Positions 35,222 through 49,745 of a stretch of 64,000 nt of DNA are shown piece after piece (the stretch's first letter is position 1; the number at the start of each line of letters is the position of its first letter). The stretch spans positions 1 to 64,000 of the forward strand of contig JAOTOM010004355.1 in assembly GCA_034440615.1 (NCBI GenBank), written 5' to 3'. The notes beneath the pieces are model-generated. The model saw only the letters and a list, made by a program, of their open reading frames with translations. It was not told where the DNA came from and ran no database searches. The DNA comes from Ashinkailepas kermadecensis (Eukaryota; Arthropoda; Thecostraca; Neolepadidae). Made by a program: the position numbers and the translations under genes.

Positions 35222-36994
35222 AATGGCAAATCAACGCAAAACAAAACTCCTGGCCCTTATCGCAGGAGCCAGACAGACCGATCCGCTGTGAAGGTAGGCA
35301 CCAAGCAGCTGGCCCACGCATGTGAAAGTACCAAGCAGCTGGCCTCGCTATCGCCGTTTCAGCGACGAGAAGGATGCGACAAATTTGGACTTGTCATCAG
35401 ATGTCAGACTTTGCATGACGGAGGGCTAGAAGTGGAGTTTTCTAGGAGAGCGGATGCGAAATGTGCGCTTGCAGCCAAACTATTCACATACAGCATGCGG
35501 GATGGTAGTGGCAGACGCGCGCGAGGTGACCATTCCAATTATCACTGAACCCCACAACACGAAAATCTCGTCAAAGGGAATAATTAACTGTTACGACCAG
35601 AGAAACGTTTCGGATGCGGAAATAGTAGACGGCCTCTCGGAATTATGGGTGACAGGTTCGTCGTATCAATACGAGAAAGGGAACGGAGATGCAGCCCACC
35701 AACAACATAATTTTGACATTTAATACAATTGACCTTCCAGCTACAGTTCTTGTCGGATATACTCGTGTGAAGATGCGCAGGTACATCCCGAATCCCATGC
35801 GATGCTTCCAATGTCAACGTTTTGGACACACCAAGCCTGCATGCCGTAATCAGCCCGCTTGCGCAAACTGCGCTGCTACTACCCACACTACAGACAACTG
35901 GCGCCCTGGAGCCCTGGTGTGTGAACTGCGGAAGAGGGCAAGCAAGCACCGCACACTTCATATGACCGTACCTGCCCCGCTTACTTGAAAGAAAAGGAGA
36001 TCCTGTCATTGAAATTCACTCACAACATTTCTTTCCGTGAAGCCCGAGATATGTATATTGGCACACATCCAGTAATTTCTTAAGCTGCCAAGGCAGCAAC
36101 ATTACCAGCAATGAGTGAGACCCCTGCCCGCCCGCAGCAGCACGAGCAGGGTAGTGCTGCTGTGCTGATAGGTCAGCTTATAGCTCTGCTGCGATCATTC
36201 GGGGTCGCATGGCCCCCGTTGTCCCCTATAGCGACCAGAGAGGCCGTGATGGTGAGGAATTAAGGACAGGCCGTGGCTCCCGTACAGGGGTTACCCGCAG
36301 AGGATACAGCCACGCCCCCCCCTTGAGCGTGATGGAAACTGGCAGGAGGTGCGGAGGAAGAGGCGTCCAGGCAAGTCGACATCGTCCTCCCCACCAAAGC
36401 CCAGCCCCTTCCCATCTACCACGCCACCCACCTCGAAATCCCCACCTTCCACTTCCTTCTTCCAACATCCCCCAGTCCTTCCACGCACCAACACCACCAC
36501 CTCCAAATCCCTCTTATCCAACTCTTCCCTTCCTGAAGCCAACCCCCTTCCCGTGAGGAAAGCCTCTCCCCCAACATCTTCTTCCGCACCTCCATCGCCG
36601 TCACGAAACACCCACCGACCAATACACATATCAGACGTTAGCCTTAGCTACCAGGAAGCCGAAAGACGTGCCCGCGAGGCCAAGCGAGCACGATCCGCTG
36701 AGATTGAGAGGGTCCGGACGAGGGGTCGCCAAGAGACTGACAAAGCTCTACCCCAAAGGCCAGCCACCCCATCGCCGCGGCGGCGAGTGGAAGGACCGGC
36801 CCCGCCAGGCAACGAAATGGGCCGCCTCCGCCTCCACCCCGATTGGGGGCCAGAAAAGAGGCATGCCACTATCGGGCTCCCCACCGGCGGAGGGGTCACC
36901 GCGTTCTCGCCCGAGGACCCAGTCGCTTAGTCAGAGTCTAGGTAAACCCTCGGGGATAACTAACTCTGTACCTGGGCAGTGCACTGGGTTTTAA
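35222..36994 (+). pseudogene. LINE ORF1 (gag-like, CCHC zinc knuckles), frameshifted
   Basis: An ATG at 35222 starts MANQRKTKLLALIAGARQ. Frameshifted segments follow with EVTIPIITEPHNTKISSKG (35527) and VGYTRVKMRRYIPNPMRCFQ (35748). Three CCHC-type knuckles start at RCFQCQRFGHTKPAC (35805), then ACANCAATTHTTDN and a third in a shifted frame. The C-terminal part is Pro/Ser-rich with a basic ER-rich segment at 36655-36720, and ends TAG or TAA near 36930-36994. Such ORF1 proteins coat LINE RNA. At least four frame changes make it non-functional. Confidence 0.7.
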
Positions 36995-37177
36995 TCCCCT
37001 TCGCCGCTGTCTAGTCAGAAACCATTTTATCATGTAACTCTCGCCTTATTACATACAGAAACCAGAACTGACTGTAACTGTGATATTGTCGTATCTGTAT
37101 CTGTATCTGAGAGCGGCCACCTGTGTCTGGGGAAAATTATGAACCAAGGTGCAATATCACCTCTAGTCAAACCCTAA

Positions 37178-40100
37178 ATGTCTCTTAAGCAGTCCTTTTT
37201 ACAATGGAACTGCAGAGGTTTTAGGAATAGCGCTCAAGAGATCCAGATAATTTTTAATCGGCACTGCCCTCTCCCTATATGCCTTCAAGAGAGCAAGCTC
37301 CGACCTGACCTCCCCTGTGCTTTGAAGGGCTGCTCAGTTTTCCGAAAAGACTTAGTGACCGATACTGTTGCACATGGTGGAGTTATGCTAGCTGTTCACC
37401 ATAGTGTCGGAGTAAACGAGGTCGTCCTGAAAACAGACCTCCAAGCAGTAGCAGTCCAATTAGATCATATTTCTATCACGATATGCTCGATCTATCTGCC
37501 TGCTGGTACTGTTTTACCTGCGACGAGCTCGTCCGGTTAGTTTTTTAGCTGCTCCACCTTTTTTAGTTTTGGGGGATTTTAACTCACCGCACTATTTGGG
37601 GCTGTGATAACGTGAACGTAAAAGGTCGCGTCTTGCATCATTTTATAGTGGATGAATCCTTATGCATCTTAAACACTGGCACCGTACCCACCTTACGGTG
37701 CCATCAGGACATACCTCGGCGATAGATTTGAGTCTGTGCAGTCCATTTGATTGGTCGGTATCCGACGACCCAATAGGTAGTGACCATTTTCCTATATGGC
37801 TAACATATCGAGGAAACTCAACACTGGGCAGCAGGCCCCAACGATGGAACCTACGCAAGGCTGACTGGGTCATATTTGAAGCTCAAAACTCAAGAGCGCA
37901 TTCTCTACTCCAACTAAACGAGAACCACACTCAATAGAAAGTTTTTCTTCGTTGCTCATAGAAGCAACATCAGGGTGCATCCCAAAAACATCGGGCTGTC
38001 CTCGTCGAACCCCTGTTCCATGGTGGACCGTGGAGTGTAGAGATGCTATTCGGGCACGACGCCGTGCATTTAAAGCATTTAATCGAAACAGTATCACAGC
38101 TAATCTAATTTTGTTCCGTATGGCGAGCGCGATAGTACGTCAGACCATCTCGGAAACGAAGCGTACATCATGGAGGGCCTACGTAAATACCTTTAATCGG
38201 CCTAGCTCTTCGTCACTGGTATGGTCCATAATGAAAAGAATTTCCGGCACATACTGTTCAGTTCCTCTCCCTGTGCTGAGAATCGCGAACCAGGATGTTA
38301 CCCATCCTGCAGAAGTTGCCTATGCGATTGGCCACGCTCTATCGCAAAGAAGTCGAGGAAGCGCTGCTAACCCAAAGTTTTTACGCCACAAAGCTATATG
38401 ACAGTCGATGCCAATTGATTTTACCACATCATTGCACCATTCTTACAATCGTCGTTTTACCATGGCAGAACTAACTTATGCTATCGGATCACTCAGGACA
38501 GCATCAGAGGGGCCGGAGGGCATCCACAATGACATGCTGAAGCGCCTCCCGTCCTGCGCTCTTGCCTCTCTTCTTTCCTCTTTAAATTCATTGTGGCTCG
38601 GCGCGGCCATTTCCCCCATCTTGGCGGGAAGCCATTGTAATTCCTATTGTGAAACCAGGCAGGACTGGCCGTGACCCTTTACATTATCGCCCCATTTCGC
38701 TGACATCATGCATATGTAAGCTCATGGAACGAATGATAAATGTTCGCCTTAGCTGGTTTCTTGAAAAAGAAGATATCCTCGCAGACTCAGTGTAGGTTCG
38801 GGAAGAATCGTAGCGCCATAGATCACGTTTTACGACTAGATATATAAAGACAATAAAACACAGTTTCATGCAAAATGGGCACGTGGGAGCATTCTTATTT
38901 TTACATAGAGGCTGCCTATGATGCAGTGTGGCGTTACGAAATACTGAAGAAAGTGTGGAACCACGGGGTGCGTAGACCGTTGGGATTTTAAAAACAAAAC
39001 TTCCTGTGACCGTATTTTCCAGGTCCGCGTGGGAAACCATCTATCTCCACGTTTTATCCAGGAGAACGGCGTCCCACAGGGGAACGTTCTTAGCGTTGCG
39101 TTGTTTACCATTTTAATCAATGACAGACAATAGACTATCATCGAGTATTGGAAAATCACTTTTTGTGGATGATTTGGCTATCTGGCCGTGTGCGTCGCGA
39201 TCACCATCCATGGAGAGACAGCTGCAGATGGCTGCAGACTGCCTTGAAAGGTGGACGATAGTCAACGGCCTTCGATTATCTACCTCCAAAACGGTTGCTG
39301 TTCACTTTTGCCGACGTCGTCGTCGCTGTCCGGAGATGGCTCTTCAGTTGTATGGCCAGCAAATACCCGTGCAACCAGCGGCTCGCTTCCTCGGTGTCAG
39401 TCTGGACAACCGGTTATCCTACGGCGACCATATAAACACATTGCGAGATAAATGCTTCTGAGCAATTAATATTATGAAATGTGTTTCGCGAACTCATTAC
39501 GGAGCTCCGGGATAGCTGACAGAGCGACTCTTTTAATGTTATATCGATCACTTATCCGCTCGAAGCTCGATTACGCATCATTTATATATGACGGTGCTAG
39601 TTGCTCCTTGAAGCGGAAGCTCGACACAGTGCATCACGCAGCATTGCGGATCGCCATAGGGGCATTTCGGACATCGCCAGCTGCAAGTATTTTGGCAGAA
39701 GCCCATGAGACATCACTGGCAAACAGACGCGAGAAGCTAGGACTCCGATACGCAATATAGCTGAGGCAGTTTCTAGCGCATCCCACATATAAATCCGTCT
39801 TTTCACACCGTATGTTGTCGGTCTTCCGTGGGCAGAGAGGGGAAAGACTACGACTATTATGTGTCAGAATCCGTTCGCTACTTGAAGAGGCTCAAATCCC
39901 ACTACGAGGTGTCGTGAAGATGAAACACACAAATTCCGCCATGGAAACTCACCTCACCAGAAATTGATGTCTCTCACGAATGCCAAGAAAGGACACACCA
40001 CCCCACAGCTTTTCAGAGCAGAAGGCTTTGAGCTACTATAATTTTATCGCTGCTACTCTCGAACATACACTGACGGGTCCAAGACGGTCGATGGAACTGG

Positions 40101-40720
40101 GTGTGCATTTGTATGTCGTACAGCTACGATATGTTTTACTTTACCACCGCACGCGTCTGTGTACACTGCTGAGCTGATTGCAATTATTAAGGCCTTATGT
40201 TTTATTGAGGTTGGAGATAAAGCCCAACATCTTATTATAACGGACTCGTTGAGTAGCCTTAGCCTTAGTCCATTCACCCATCAAACCAGTTTGCTCAAGA
40301 TATCCTAGTACGATCGACGGAATTAGGCAAAGCAGGTAAGAGGATTATCCTCTGTTAGGTACCGAGCTATACCGGCATTACCGGAAATGAGCTGACCGAC
40401 GCTGCTGCCAAGCGTGTCACACAGTCACGTAGGAATCGAGCTTTGCCCCTCCCCGTCAGATATTACTACTCAAAGGTAGATGCTTTCCTCCAAGGAAAGT
40501 GGGAAGAAAGCTGGGATTGTCAGGTTTTAAACAAACTTCGATCCATAAAACCAGTTCTGGCACCATGGACGTCATCGCTGAAAAAAATGTAGGCGAGAAG
40601 AGGTGATTCTGGCACGCCTGCGCATAGGGCATACATATGCAACGCATGGTTACCTTCTGAGAATGGAGGCGAAGCTTCACTGTTCCCGACGTGGTTCACC
40701 TATGACGTTTGCAGGGTGAC
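37178..40720 (+). pseudogene. I-type LINE ORF2: endonuclease, RT, RNase H (decayed)
   Basis: An apurinic-type endonuclease opens with FLQWNCRGFRNSAQEIQII and continues to PIGSDHFPIWLTY at about 37770. RT pieces follow: ELTYAIGSLRTASEGPEGI (38480), HYRPISLTSCICKLMERM (38684), and FVDDLAIWPC near 39165 with the catalytic DD pair. The thumb/connection region is at 39460-39760. RNase H begins TYTDGSKTVDGTGCAF at about 40065. The end shows ARLRIGHTYATHGYLL at 40610-40660. Many stops and shifts occur. RNase H after RT plus CCHC ORF1 places it near the I/LOA/R1 group. Confidence 0.8.
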
Positions 40721-41025
40721 GTCACGGTCGCAGGGTGCCGGTCCGAGCGCGGGGTCAGGTCTCTAGTTGCCGTCGGTCTGACATTATTGTTCACCTAAAG
40801 CATGTATTGGGAGCATTGTAGATAAGTTGATTAAGAGCTATGGATGTTATGTTAGGATTTATATATTACACGAGTGCTATGCTTAATTGTTAAGGATAAC
40901 TCTGTTGCGCGAATGTGTGTACACATGTTTGTCTTACCTGTACCTCGACCTCTGAATGCCTTGGCTAGTCTCTAACGTTGTGCGAGTCAAATTGAGTCCT
41001 ATGGAGACTTGCTCTCGATAATAGT

Positions 41026-41451
41026 GTGTCCTTGTCTATGGAGTATGACAGTAGTAATAACCTGGTGTCACTTGCCACTGCCACGAACACTAATGTGTCT
41101 GTGTTTCGCCGCCGCTCAACGGAGCATGGTGTCGCGCCCCGCCGGCGCCCTCAGCTGCAAACACCTTATTTGAGGCTGCGAGTCACTACTCGACCGGCCG
41201 TGTCGTCCTATCAGAACCGCACATCTCGCTCGGGAACTGATCTTAGCCTTACGCACCCAACGGCTGGTAATCGTCTTGCTATCCTATACTTGCCTACCAC
41301 CTCACCGGCTTCCACAAGGACCGTGCCTAACTGCAGTCTTCTACATTCACTTCAAGCTTTTCACACCACTTTCACGGATAAGGTAGTACTAAATAGGAAT
41401 ATAAACAATGGTAAAAAAATAAAGGGGCACCTATGTTACCACGGGAATTGA
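41026..41451 (+). other. Open frame upstream of the second LINE ORF2, possible ORF1
   Basis: A 141-codon frame, Ser/Thr/Arg-rich, with no recognised domain, overlaps the start of ORF2 by a few codons. Its position suits an ORF1 or leader of the LINE. Similarity was not recognised, so it may be non-coding. Confidence 0.25.
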
Positions 41452-44400
41452 ATATTTGTCACGTAAATATTAACAGTATTACTGCAGGAAATAGCAAGAT
41501 GAACTGTAGCAATTGGTTGAAAATAACTATTAAGATCCTAGGATTAACGGAAACTAAGCTAGATGAAGCAATCAATCCATCTATGTACAAGCTTAACGGA
41601 TATCATGTATTATTACGCCATAGGAATAGAAAAGGGGGCGGTGTTGCATTATATGCAGATGCATCACTGTCGATCAAAAGGCTCATTGAATTAGAAATAG
41701 AGGGTGAGGAATGGATTTGGGCCAAAGTTAAAATTCAGGAATCCACTCTACTCATATGTTGCCTTTACTTACCTCCGAATCCTAATTCCGAATGGCTACA
41801 ACTATTTATCGATCGCTTCACCGAAAGTATCAGCTTAGCACATGCTCACTCACCGACGTCGACACTCGTATTAGGCGACTTCAATGCAGGGAATATCTAT
41901 CTAGATCCGCTGCTGTACACACACAGTGGCATAACACACTTCGACCACAAACTTCGAGACACCGCTAACATGCTACGCCTTACTCAACTTATTGACAAGC
42001 CAACACGACTAGCCGAAAATTGCCAAAACTTACGTGATCTTATATTTACTACTAACAATGATATCGTTCTTGGAAGCCGAATCATGTCCCCCTTCTCACA
42101 CTTGGATCACTTTCCCATCATGGTATCACTTAGTATCGTTCTTCCACAGCCAAGCCGCGGCGTTTACAAAATCATATGGGATTACACAAGACTAGACCCA
42201 GCGCGACTAACTACACTGCTACAAAACACGAATTGGGATCAATTCTTGGACAATGACTTGGACACTGCAACTGACCAGTATATATCTGCCATTCTAACCG
42301 CTGCCAAATCATGTATTCCCATGAGAACTGTACCACAGAGGCCACTTCAAAAACCGTGGTTAACAAGTGAGCTTAAACGTAATATTAGAAAACGAGACAG
42401 ACTCTTTCGGCATGCGAGGCAAAGTAACAGCGATAGTGACTGGGAACTCTGGAGATGTCAACGGAACACAGTGACTAGCATGAATAGACAATTTAAAAAA
42501 TAACATATACAACGGCAAGTGCAGAAGCTCATAGAACACAAGTATGACCCCTACAAATATCACCAAACACTGCATGCCTTAGCAGGACGAACCAGAGAAG
42601 ATACGATACCACCGCTCGAAGGACCTGACGGAAATGTACTGACAGACGATTATGACAAAGCTATGCTACTAAATAATTACTTTGCTTCACAATCTACTCT
42701 GAACATAACTGATGCACATCAGGTCCCAGCCCATGATAACTGGACTACAGTGCCTACTCTGGGAAGTATTCAAACTGACGAACAGGAAGTTCTAAGAATA
42801 ATGAATTCCCTAAGTGCAAATAAATCCACTGGCCCAGATCAATTTCCAGTCAAACTTTTAAAATCATCTGCCATTATAATCTCAGAACCTCTCTCAAGGT
42901 TATTCAATAAATCACTTGCGGGAGGCATTTATCCCAGCAGATTCAAAGAAGCAGACATTAGACCAGTATACAAACACAAAGGGTCACCATCAGACTACAC
43001 TTGCTATCGTCCCATAAGTATTCTCTCAGCATTGTCAAAAATATTCGAGAAGATCGTCTATCGACATATCTACTGCCATCTTACTCAACATTATCTACTT
43101 ACAGATAGACAGAGTGGGTATCGTCGCAGCCATAGCGCAGAAAAGCAGCTACTGTACCCGACGCACAACCTGTACAAATCACTGGACTGGATCACTGGAC
43201 ATGACTTTACTGCCATCTATCTCGATATTTCTGGCTATTTTGATAAGATCTGGCGCAAAGGGCTCCTCTTCAAATGCAACAATCAATTCGGACTTACTGA
43301 CTCACTCCATGACTGGTTACAATCATATCTACTAAACAGAAGACAACGAATACGGATCGGTGATGCTTTTTCAACGACCGAAATTATAAATGCGGGATGT
43401 CCACAAGGTTCTGTCCTAGGATCCTTATTATCACTAATGTATCTTGACGAAATTTCAAAACGTACATCACATGACATTCTCTTTTTCGCTGATGATACTT
43501 CGCTGTGTGCCTCTCACACGACTGTCAATATTAACGCTGTGCAACGGACACTTCAACGTGACTTAGACGAAATACATAAATAGGGCCAATAATGGGTAAT
43601 CACCTTCAACACTTCGAAAACAATTCAACAAACATTTTCGCACAAACGTCAGCACAGCCTGCCAGCACTAATATTTGGAGGCGATAACATACCAATACAT
43701 GACACACATACCCATCTCGGAATTACCCTGTCCCACGATCTTCACTTTCACGAGCACATAACATAATTTGCAAAAAAATTAACAGAGCACTTGGTCCACT
43801 GTATCCTATTGCAAAATATATACCCAGACCGATTCTAGATCAGATATGCACCACATACATCAGACCTCACTTTGACTATTGTGATGTTATTTACGATGAA
43901 CAAATTACGATCCAAGATGCAACACGACTAGAGACTCTACAAGCCAGAGCAGGACGGCTAGTAACCGCGACACTCTTTGGATCATCTACTGACAAAATTC
44001 GACTCGACCTAGGATGGAGCTCACTATATACCAGACGACGCATACACAAGCTGATACTTTATCATAAAATAAGCGACTCAGAACAGAACACACCAAACTA
44101 TATCAGTACTATCATACCTCAAACACGTGTGCACGAAATAGGCAGGGAACTTCGTAACGCCAGCCATCACACAGTAGCTGCAAACCATACATCATCATTT
44201 TAAAAAAATCGTTCTTCCCAGCTACTGGATGTCTTTGGAACAGCCTAAGCGAAAGCACACGCTGTCTCCCCCACATCTCATTCAAAAAAGCGATTACGCA
44301 GCAGTTCGCTGTGCCCAGTCCACCAAAATTTTACACTTTTGGATCAAAGAAAGGCAACTCCCTTCATACCAGACTTCGGGTTGATATGTCTCATCTAAAC

Positions 44401-44640
44401 TCCCATCTATTTCGAATTCAAAAACGTGCATCTCCCGAATGTTCTTGTGGCTGCCCAAACGAAAATGTCCGGCACCTAATTCTAGATTGTCCAAATCACA
44501 TCGACCCTCGAAATAAACTATTCAACAACATTTCACAACATCTTTGCCAGAATTTTCCAGAATTCCAGCCACTAACCCACTAACCAAGCTTCGTATCCTG
44601 CTACATGGGGACGGATTGAGCGAAAACGACGGTTGGGTGG
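41433..44640 (+). pseudogene. CR1/Jockey-type LINE ORF2: endonuclease and RT
   Basis: The endonuclease has ICHVNINSI, LGLTETKLDEA (41550), RKGGGVALYADASL, LVLGDFNAG (41868) and HLDHFPIMVSL (42100). The RT has ADIRPVYKHKGSPSDYTCYR, YRPISILSALSKIFEKIV (43010), AIYLDISGYFDKIW (43217), GCPQGSVLG (43394) and FFADDTSLC (43485), so catalytic aspartates are kept. One in-frame TAA at 42501 and another at 43581 interrupt it, and after 43581 several shifts occur. The C-terminus has the Cys/His block CSCGCPNENVRHLILDCPNH at 44442. Moderately young but inactive. Confidence 0.8.
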
Positions 44641-44993
44641 TGGCTTGCCATTTTCACAACTTTTATTCGAAACTCATAGATTTGACATGAACTAACATTG
44701 CTAACCAGTTAATAATGGCCCAAAGTTGCACTAAGTTGGGGTCGCGACCCATGCTGGATTGGGCGGTGGCTTCACGGGTGATCTGTGGCGTCGGCGGTTA
44801 GGGATATATCAGAAAATATCAGATTGAGAAGAGTGTGCTAATGTTAAAATTTTGCTACAATATCAATCCACAACTTTAGATAAGTGCCATGATTTAAGCA
44901 CCTAGTGCTTATGCACCACTCTGAGAGAATGTCCAACAGAACTGTAAGTAAGATGCAATAAACGTTATGATGATGATGATGATGATGATGACG
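44641..44993 (+). repeat. 3' UTR and (ATG)n tail of the CR1-type LINE
   Basis: The UTR ends GATGCAATAAACGTT followed by eight or nine ATG/GAT repeats (44967-44991), the usual short-repeat tail of this LINE group. It abuts the next LINE fragment directly. Confidence 0.65.
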
Positions 44994-45303
44994 GTTCGAC
45001 ACATACTGCTTTCTTGTCCGAATTTCGCGGTGAAACGTAGGCGTCACTTCGGTTCCAATTTCGATACATTGTCGTACTGCGATGTTTTAGGTGACAATTC
45101 GGAGATCGTCCAGACAGGTCAACTTTACCGATATATATCGGCTGCTCAGTTACACGTAGTATATCCATCCCAAAAATAGAACCATGCCGCTCAGCGGAAT
45201 GCTGTGAAACGAGAGATATGAGCGCTACATAACCAGTAGCATAACCAGCAGTTGATGCGCCCAATGAGCAGTTGAAACCCAAATGATCAATCAAATAAAT
45301 CAA
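44994..45303 (+). pseudogene. 3' end fragment of another LINE ORF2
   Basis: It reads TVRHILLSCPNFAVKRRRHF, the Cys/His C-terminal block of I/R1-type ORF2, then a UTR with GAGCGCTACATAACC and CAGTTGATGCGCCC. That UTR word also marks the very short insertions at 27250 and 49746. Confidence 0.6.
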
Positions 45304-45824
45304 TTAACTGCCGGTTAATTACAGCATCCTTTTCACGGATGAAAACTGCCTTTGAGATTGTATGTTTTTGTATCCTGGGTCAATATGGTGGTGTTGTTGA
45401 TGATGATGGATCGGGTAAGTTTCATTTTGTGTATCGACATGGCGTGCTGTTGTGGTGCCCCTTCTTCGAGGTGCATTGTGATGCGTCTAGATAGGGTGGT
45501 GGTGTGTCCAATGTAGGATGATGCCCTATTGGCGACTGTGCGCGCCGCCCAGCCTTATCCTACATTGGACACACCACCACCACCCTATCTAGACGCCTCA
45601 CAATGCACATCCAAGAAGGGGCACCACAACAGCACGCTATGTCGATGCACAATACGAAACTTACCCGATCCATCATGATCAACAACAGCACCACATTGAT
45701 CCAGTGTCACAGGATACTTTAAATCTTGATGCAACAACTTTACAACTTTAAATCTTAGAGGCAGTTTTCATCTGTGAAAAGGATCCTGTAATTAACCGGC
45801 AGCTGAACATGATGGGCACGCTGT
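45304..45824. mobile_element. ~520-bp hairpin (foldback) element
   Basis: The two halves are near-perfect reverse complements. The ends are ACTGCCGGTTAATTACAG (left) and its complement near 45806-45824, and the centre is about 35 nt around 45530. Arms share TCCAATGTAGGAT, GGGTGGTGGTG, CACAACAGCACGC-type words. Some deletions occur in the right arm (near 45720-45760). No coding capacity. Confidence 0.85.
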
Positions 45825-47160
<1,336 letters not shown>

Positions 47161-47835
47161 GACAGCCTCCTTCCAATAATTTGTCAGCTCACATTGCTAA
47201 TACTGAGCTATTGACGTTCGAACTTCCAGAGCGGGGCTATATCCCACACTCCGAATGGTTTATTTTCGGGATAACTCGCGAACTTGTGGCCATATATTTG
47301 TTTCCCCACTCTTAATTTGGAAGTTACGATACGATTATGTTTGAAGGCGTAAAGCTGGGTTCGTTCACACGTTCTCATGCTTGACCTCGACCTTGAATTC
47401 CAATTTGTATATCAGCATACTTGCTAGAATCTAATTTATATATATATGTTAGATTTTGCCCGGAAATGTCATTTGGTTAATGACTAGAAGTCGAAAACCA
47501 ACAAAATTGGTTTGCCAGTCAGCGAAACTCCGACTTTGACCTGACATGGATGGTGAACGGAAGCAGGTAGACATAATTTGTTAACACCTATGAACTGTTG
47601 AAGGATGAAGCTTCGCTCTGGGGAAATCTGCGTTTCTCTAGGTGATTTAGAACAAAAGTTGAGGGGTGAAACATCCCCCCACCCGGCAGAGCAGGATGTC
47701 GATCGTGGCCGGCAGTTCTCGGGTTAATAGCACGCACTTGGTCCTACAACACCGAAAGCCATTCGAGTATCTGTGACTGTGATGCGATCAGCATCGCTGG
47801 CTCGCAACGTACCAATTCACTGCAACGCAGGCGCC
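47161..47835. other. No gene recognised
   Basis: No repeats or coding similarity are evident. The sequence leads into the GC-rich minisatellite. Confidence 0.35.
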
Positions 47836-48515
47836 GGCTGCGGTCGCGTGGCCAGACGCGGGGCGACCGGCTCGCTATACACCGGCTGCGGTCGCGTGGC
47901 CAGACGCGGGGCGACCGGTTCACTATACACCGGCGGCGGTCGCGTGGCCAGACGCGGGGCGACCGGCTCGCTATACACCGGCTGCGGTCGCGTGGCCAGA
48001 CGCGGCCCGACCGGTTCACTATACACCGGCGGCGGGCGCGTGGCCAGACGCGGCCCGACCGGTTCACTATACACCGGCGGCGGGCGCGTGGCCAGACGCG
48101 GCCCGACCGGTTCACTATACACCGGCGGCGGGCGCGTGGCCAGACGCGGGGCGACCGGCTCGCTATACACCGGCTGCGGTCGCGTGGCCAGACGCGGGGC
48201 GACCGGTTCACTATAACACCGGCGGCGGGCGCGTGGCCAGACGCGGGGCGACCGGTTCACTATACACCGGCTGCGGTCGCGTGGCCAGACGCGGGGCGAC
48301 CGGCTCGCTATACACCGGCGGCGGGCGCGGCCCGACCTATACACCGGCGGCGGGCGCGGCCCGACCGGTTCGCTATACACCGGCGGCGGGCGCGGCCCGA
48401 CCTATACACCGGCGGCGGGCGCGGCCCGACCGGCTCGCTATACACCGGCGGCGGGCGCGTGGCCAGACGCGGGGCGACCGGCTCGCTATACACCGGCGGC
48501 GGGCGCGGCCCGAAC
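47836..48515. repeat. 48-bp GC-rich minisatellite, ~13 copies
   Basis: The unit contains GGTCGCGTGGCCAGACGCGG and CGACCGG(C/T)TC(G/A)CTATACACC. Later copies lose the GTGGCCAGACGCGG block, giving shorter units. The period is a multiple of three, so both strands stay open (Arg-rich 16-residue repeats). CpG density is very high. Confidence 0.9.
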
Positions 48516-48699
48516 GTACTCCTAAAGGGATTTTTTTAAAAGACACTAGGAAACGGCGAATATCCTCCCGTGATGATGAGTCCGAGCTGGTAAAGAATGC
48601 TTGACAGTAGTTTTAGTGCACACTGGGCAGTAGTTTAGGGCCCTAGTTGCTGAGCAGTTTTCAATGAATTCCGACGAGCGCGGTACTCGCGCACCGTGC

Positions 48700-49292
48700 T
48701 GTGTGGTGTCAGCGTCACATCGACGCGTGGTGTCAGCGTCACATCGACGCGTGGTGTCAGCGTCACATCGACGCGTGGTGTCAGCGTCACATCGACGCGT
48801 GGTGTCAGCGTCACATCAACGCAAGGTGTCAACGTCACATCGACGCGTGGTGTCAGCGTCACATCAACGCGAGGTGTCAGCGTCACATCGACGCGTGGTG
48901 TCAGCGTCACATCAACGCAAGGTGTCAACGTCACATCGACGCGTGGTGTCAGCGTCACATCGACGCGTGGTGTCAGCGTCACATCGACGCGTGGTGTCAG
49001 AGCCATATCGACGCGTGGTGTCAGCGTCACATCGACGCGTGGTGTCAGCGTCACATCGACGCGTGGTGTCAGCGTCACATCGACGCGTGGTGTCAGCGTC
49101 ACACATCGACGCGTGGTGTCAGCGTACATCAACGCGGTGTCACATCACGCAAGGTGTCAACGTCACATCGACGCGTGGTGTCAGCGTCATATAGCGTGCA
49201 ATGGGGCGACGCGAGGTGTCAGCGTCACAACCTTTCGACGCGTGGTGTCACGCGCATCTTCCACATCGACGCGTGGTGTCAGCGTCACATCG
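48700..49292. repeat. 24-bp minisatellite, ~24 copies
   Basis: The unit is 24 bp, made of GTGTCAGCGTCACATCGACG plus CGTG. It is perfect over long runs, then degenerates after 49100. Variants ATCAACGC(A/G)AGG recur at fixed spacing, hinting at higher-order duplication. Open frames on both strands are repeat translations. Confidence 0.9.
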
Positions 49293-49329
49293 ACGCGTGC
49301 ATAGTCTTATGCTTTCATAGCATCCCTAA

Positions 49330-49730
49330 CGTCTTCATTTTGCAGCAAAGGTTGTGACGGATGTTATAGTTCGATCACTATAACTGGCACGTGTAAGTCG
49401 ACGATTGGGTTCCATGCCGATAACCATGCGTCAAATTTCCCAGATGTTGATGTTGCATCATAAATAGGTGGCCAGTCGGCTAGCCCATACACAGAGTGTC
49501 TTGATTTAAGCGTCGTATGGAGCAGACAGATGTGATTTTCGGTTAATAGCACCACTCAACAACAGTGACGGCTGCGATGTTGACGTCATGACCTTTATTA
49601 TTACTCGGAACCACACGTGTGTTCGCGGTGGGATCTGTTCTATTTGTGATGAGATGGCCAGTAAGTGAGTCGTTCGGCTCGGGGCGAGAGGGTGCTGTGA
49701 CGAGGTGATTTGGTCAGAGCTTGCTAAGTT
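49330..49730 (-). pseudogene. Fragment of the minus-strand CR1-like LINE family
   Basis: On the minus strand LADWPPIYDATSTSGKFDAW (49485) matches LADWSAVYQATSDKWDAWLA of the LINE at 58.6 kb. The upstream part corresponds to its endonuclease end (the SDHD region and GATGAGATG segment). Truncated and diverged. Confidence 0.6.
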
Positions 49731-49745
49731 ATTACATGTATGCCT

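Noticed and set aside
33914..35244. Frames of 149, 253 and 294 codons in the foldback element
   Set aside because: They follow the tandem unit on both strands and contain no recognisable domain.
48570..48600. Hammerhead-ribozyme-like word (tgatgagtccgag)
   Set aside because: The core CUGAUGA is not exact, and no stem II closing pair followed by GAAA is present.
47744..49357. Arg-rich and Val-Ser-rich repetitive frames
   Set aside because: Repeat periods of 48 and 24 bp are multiples of three, so frames stay open without selection; both strands are equally open.
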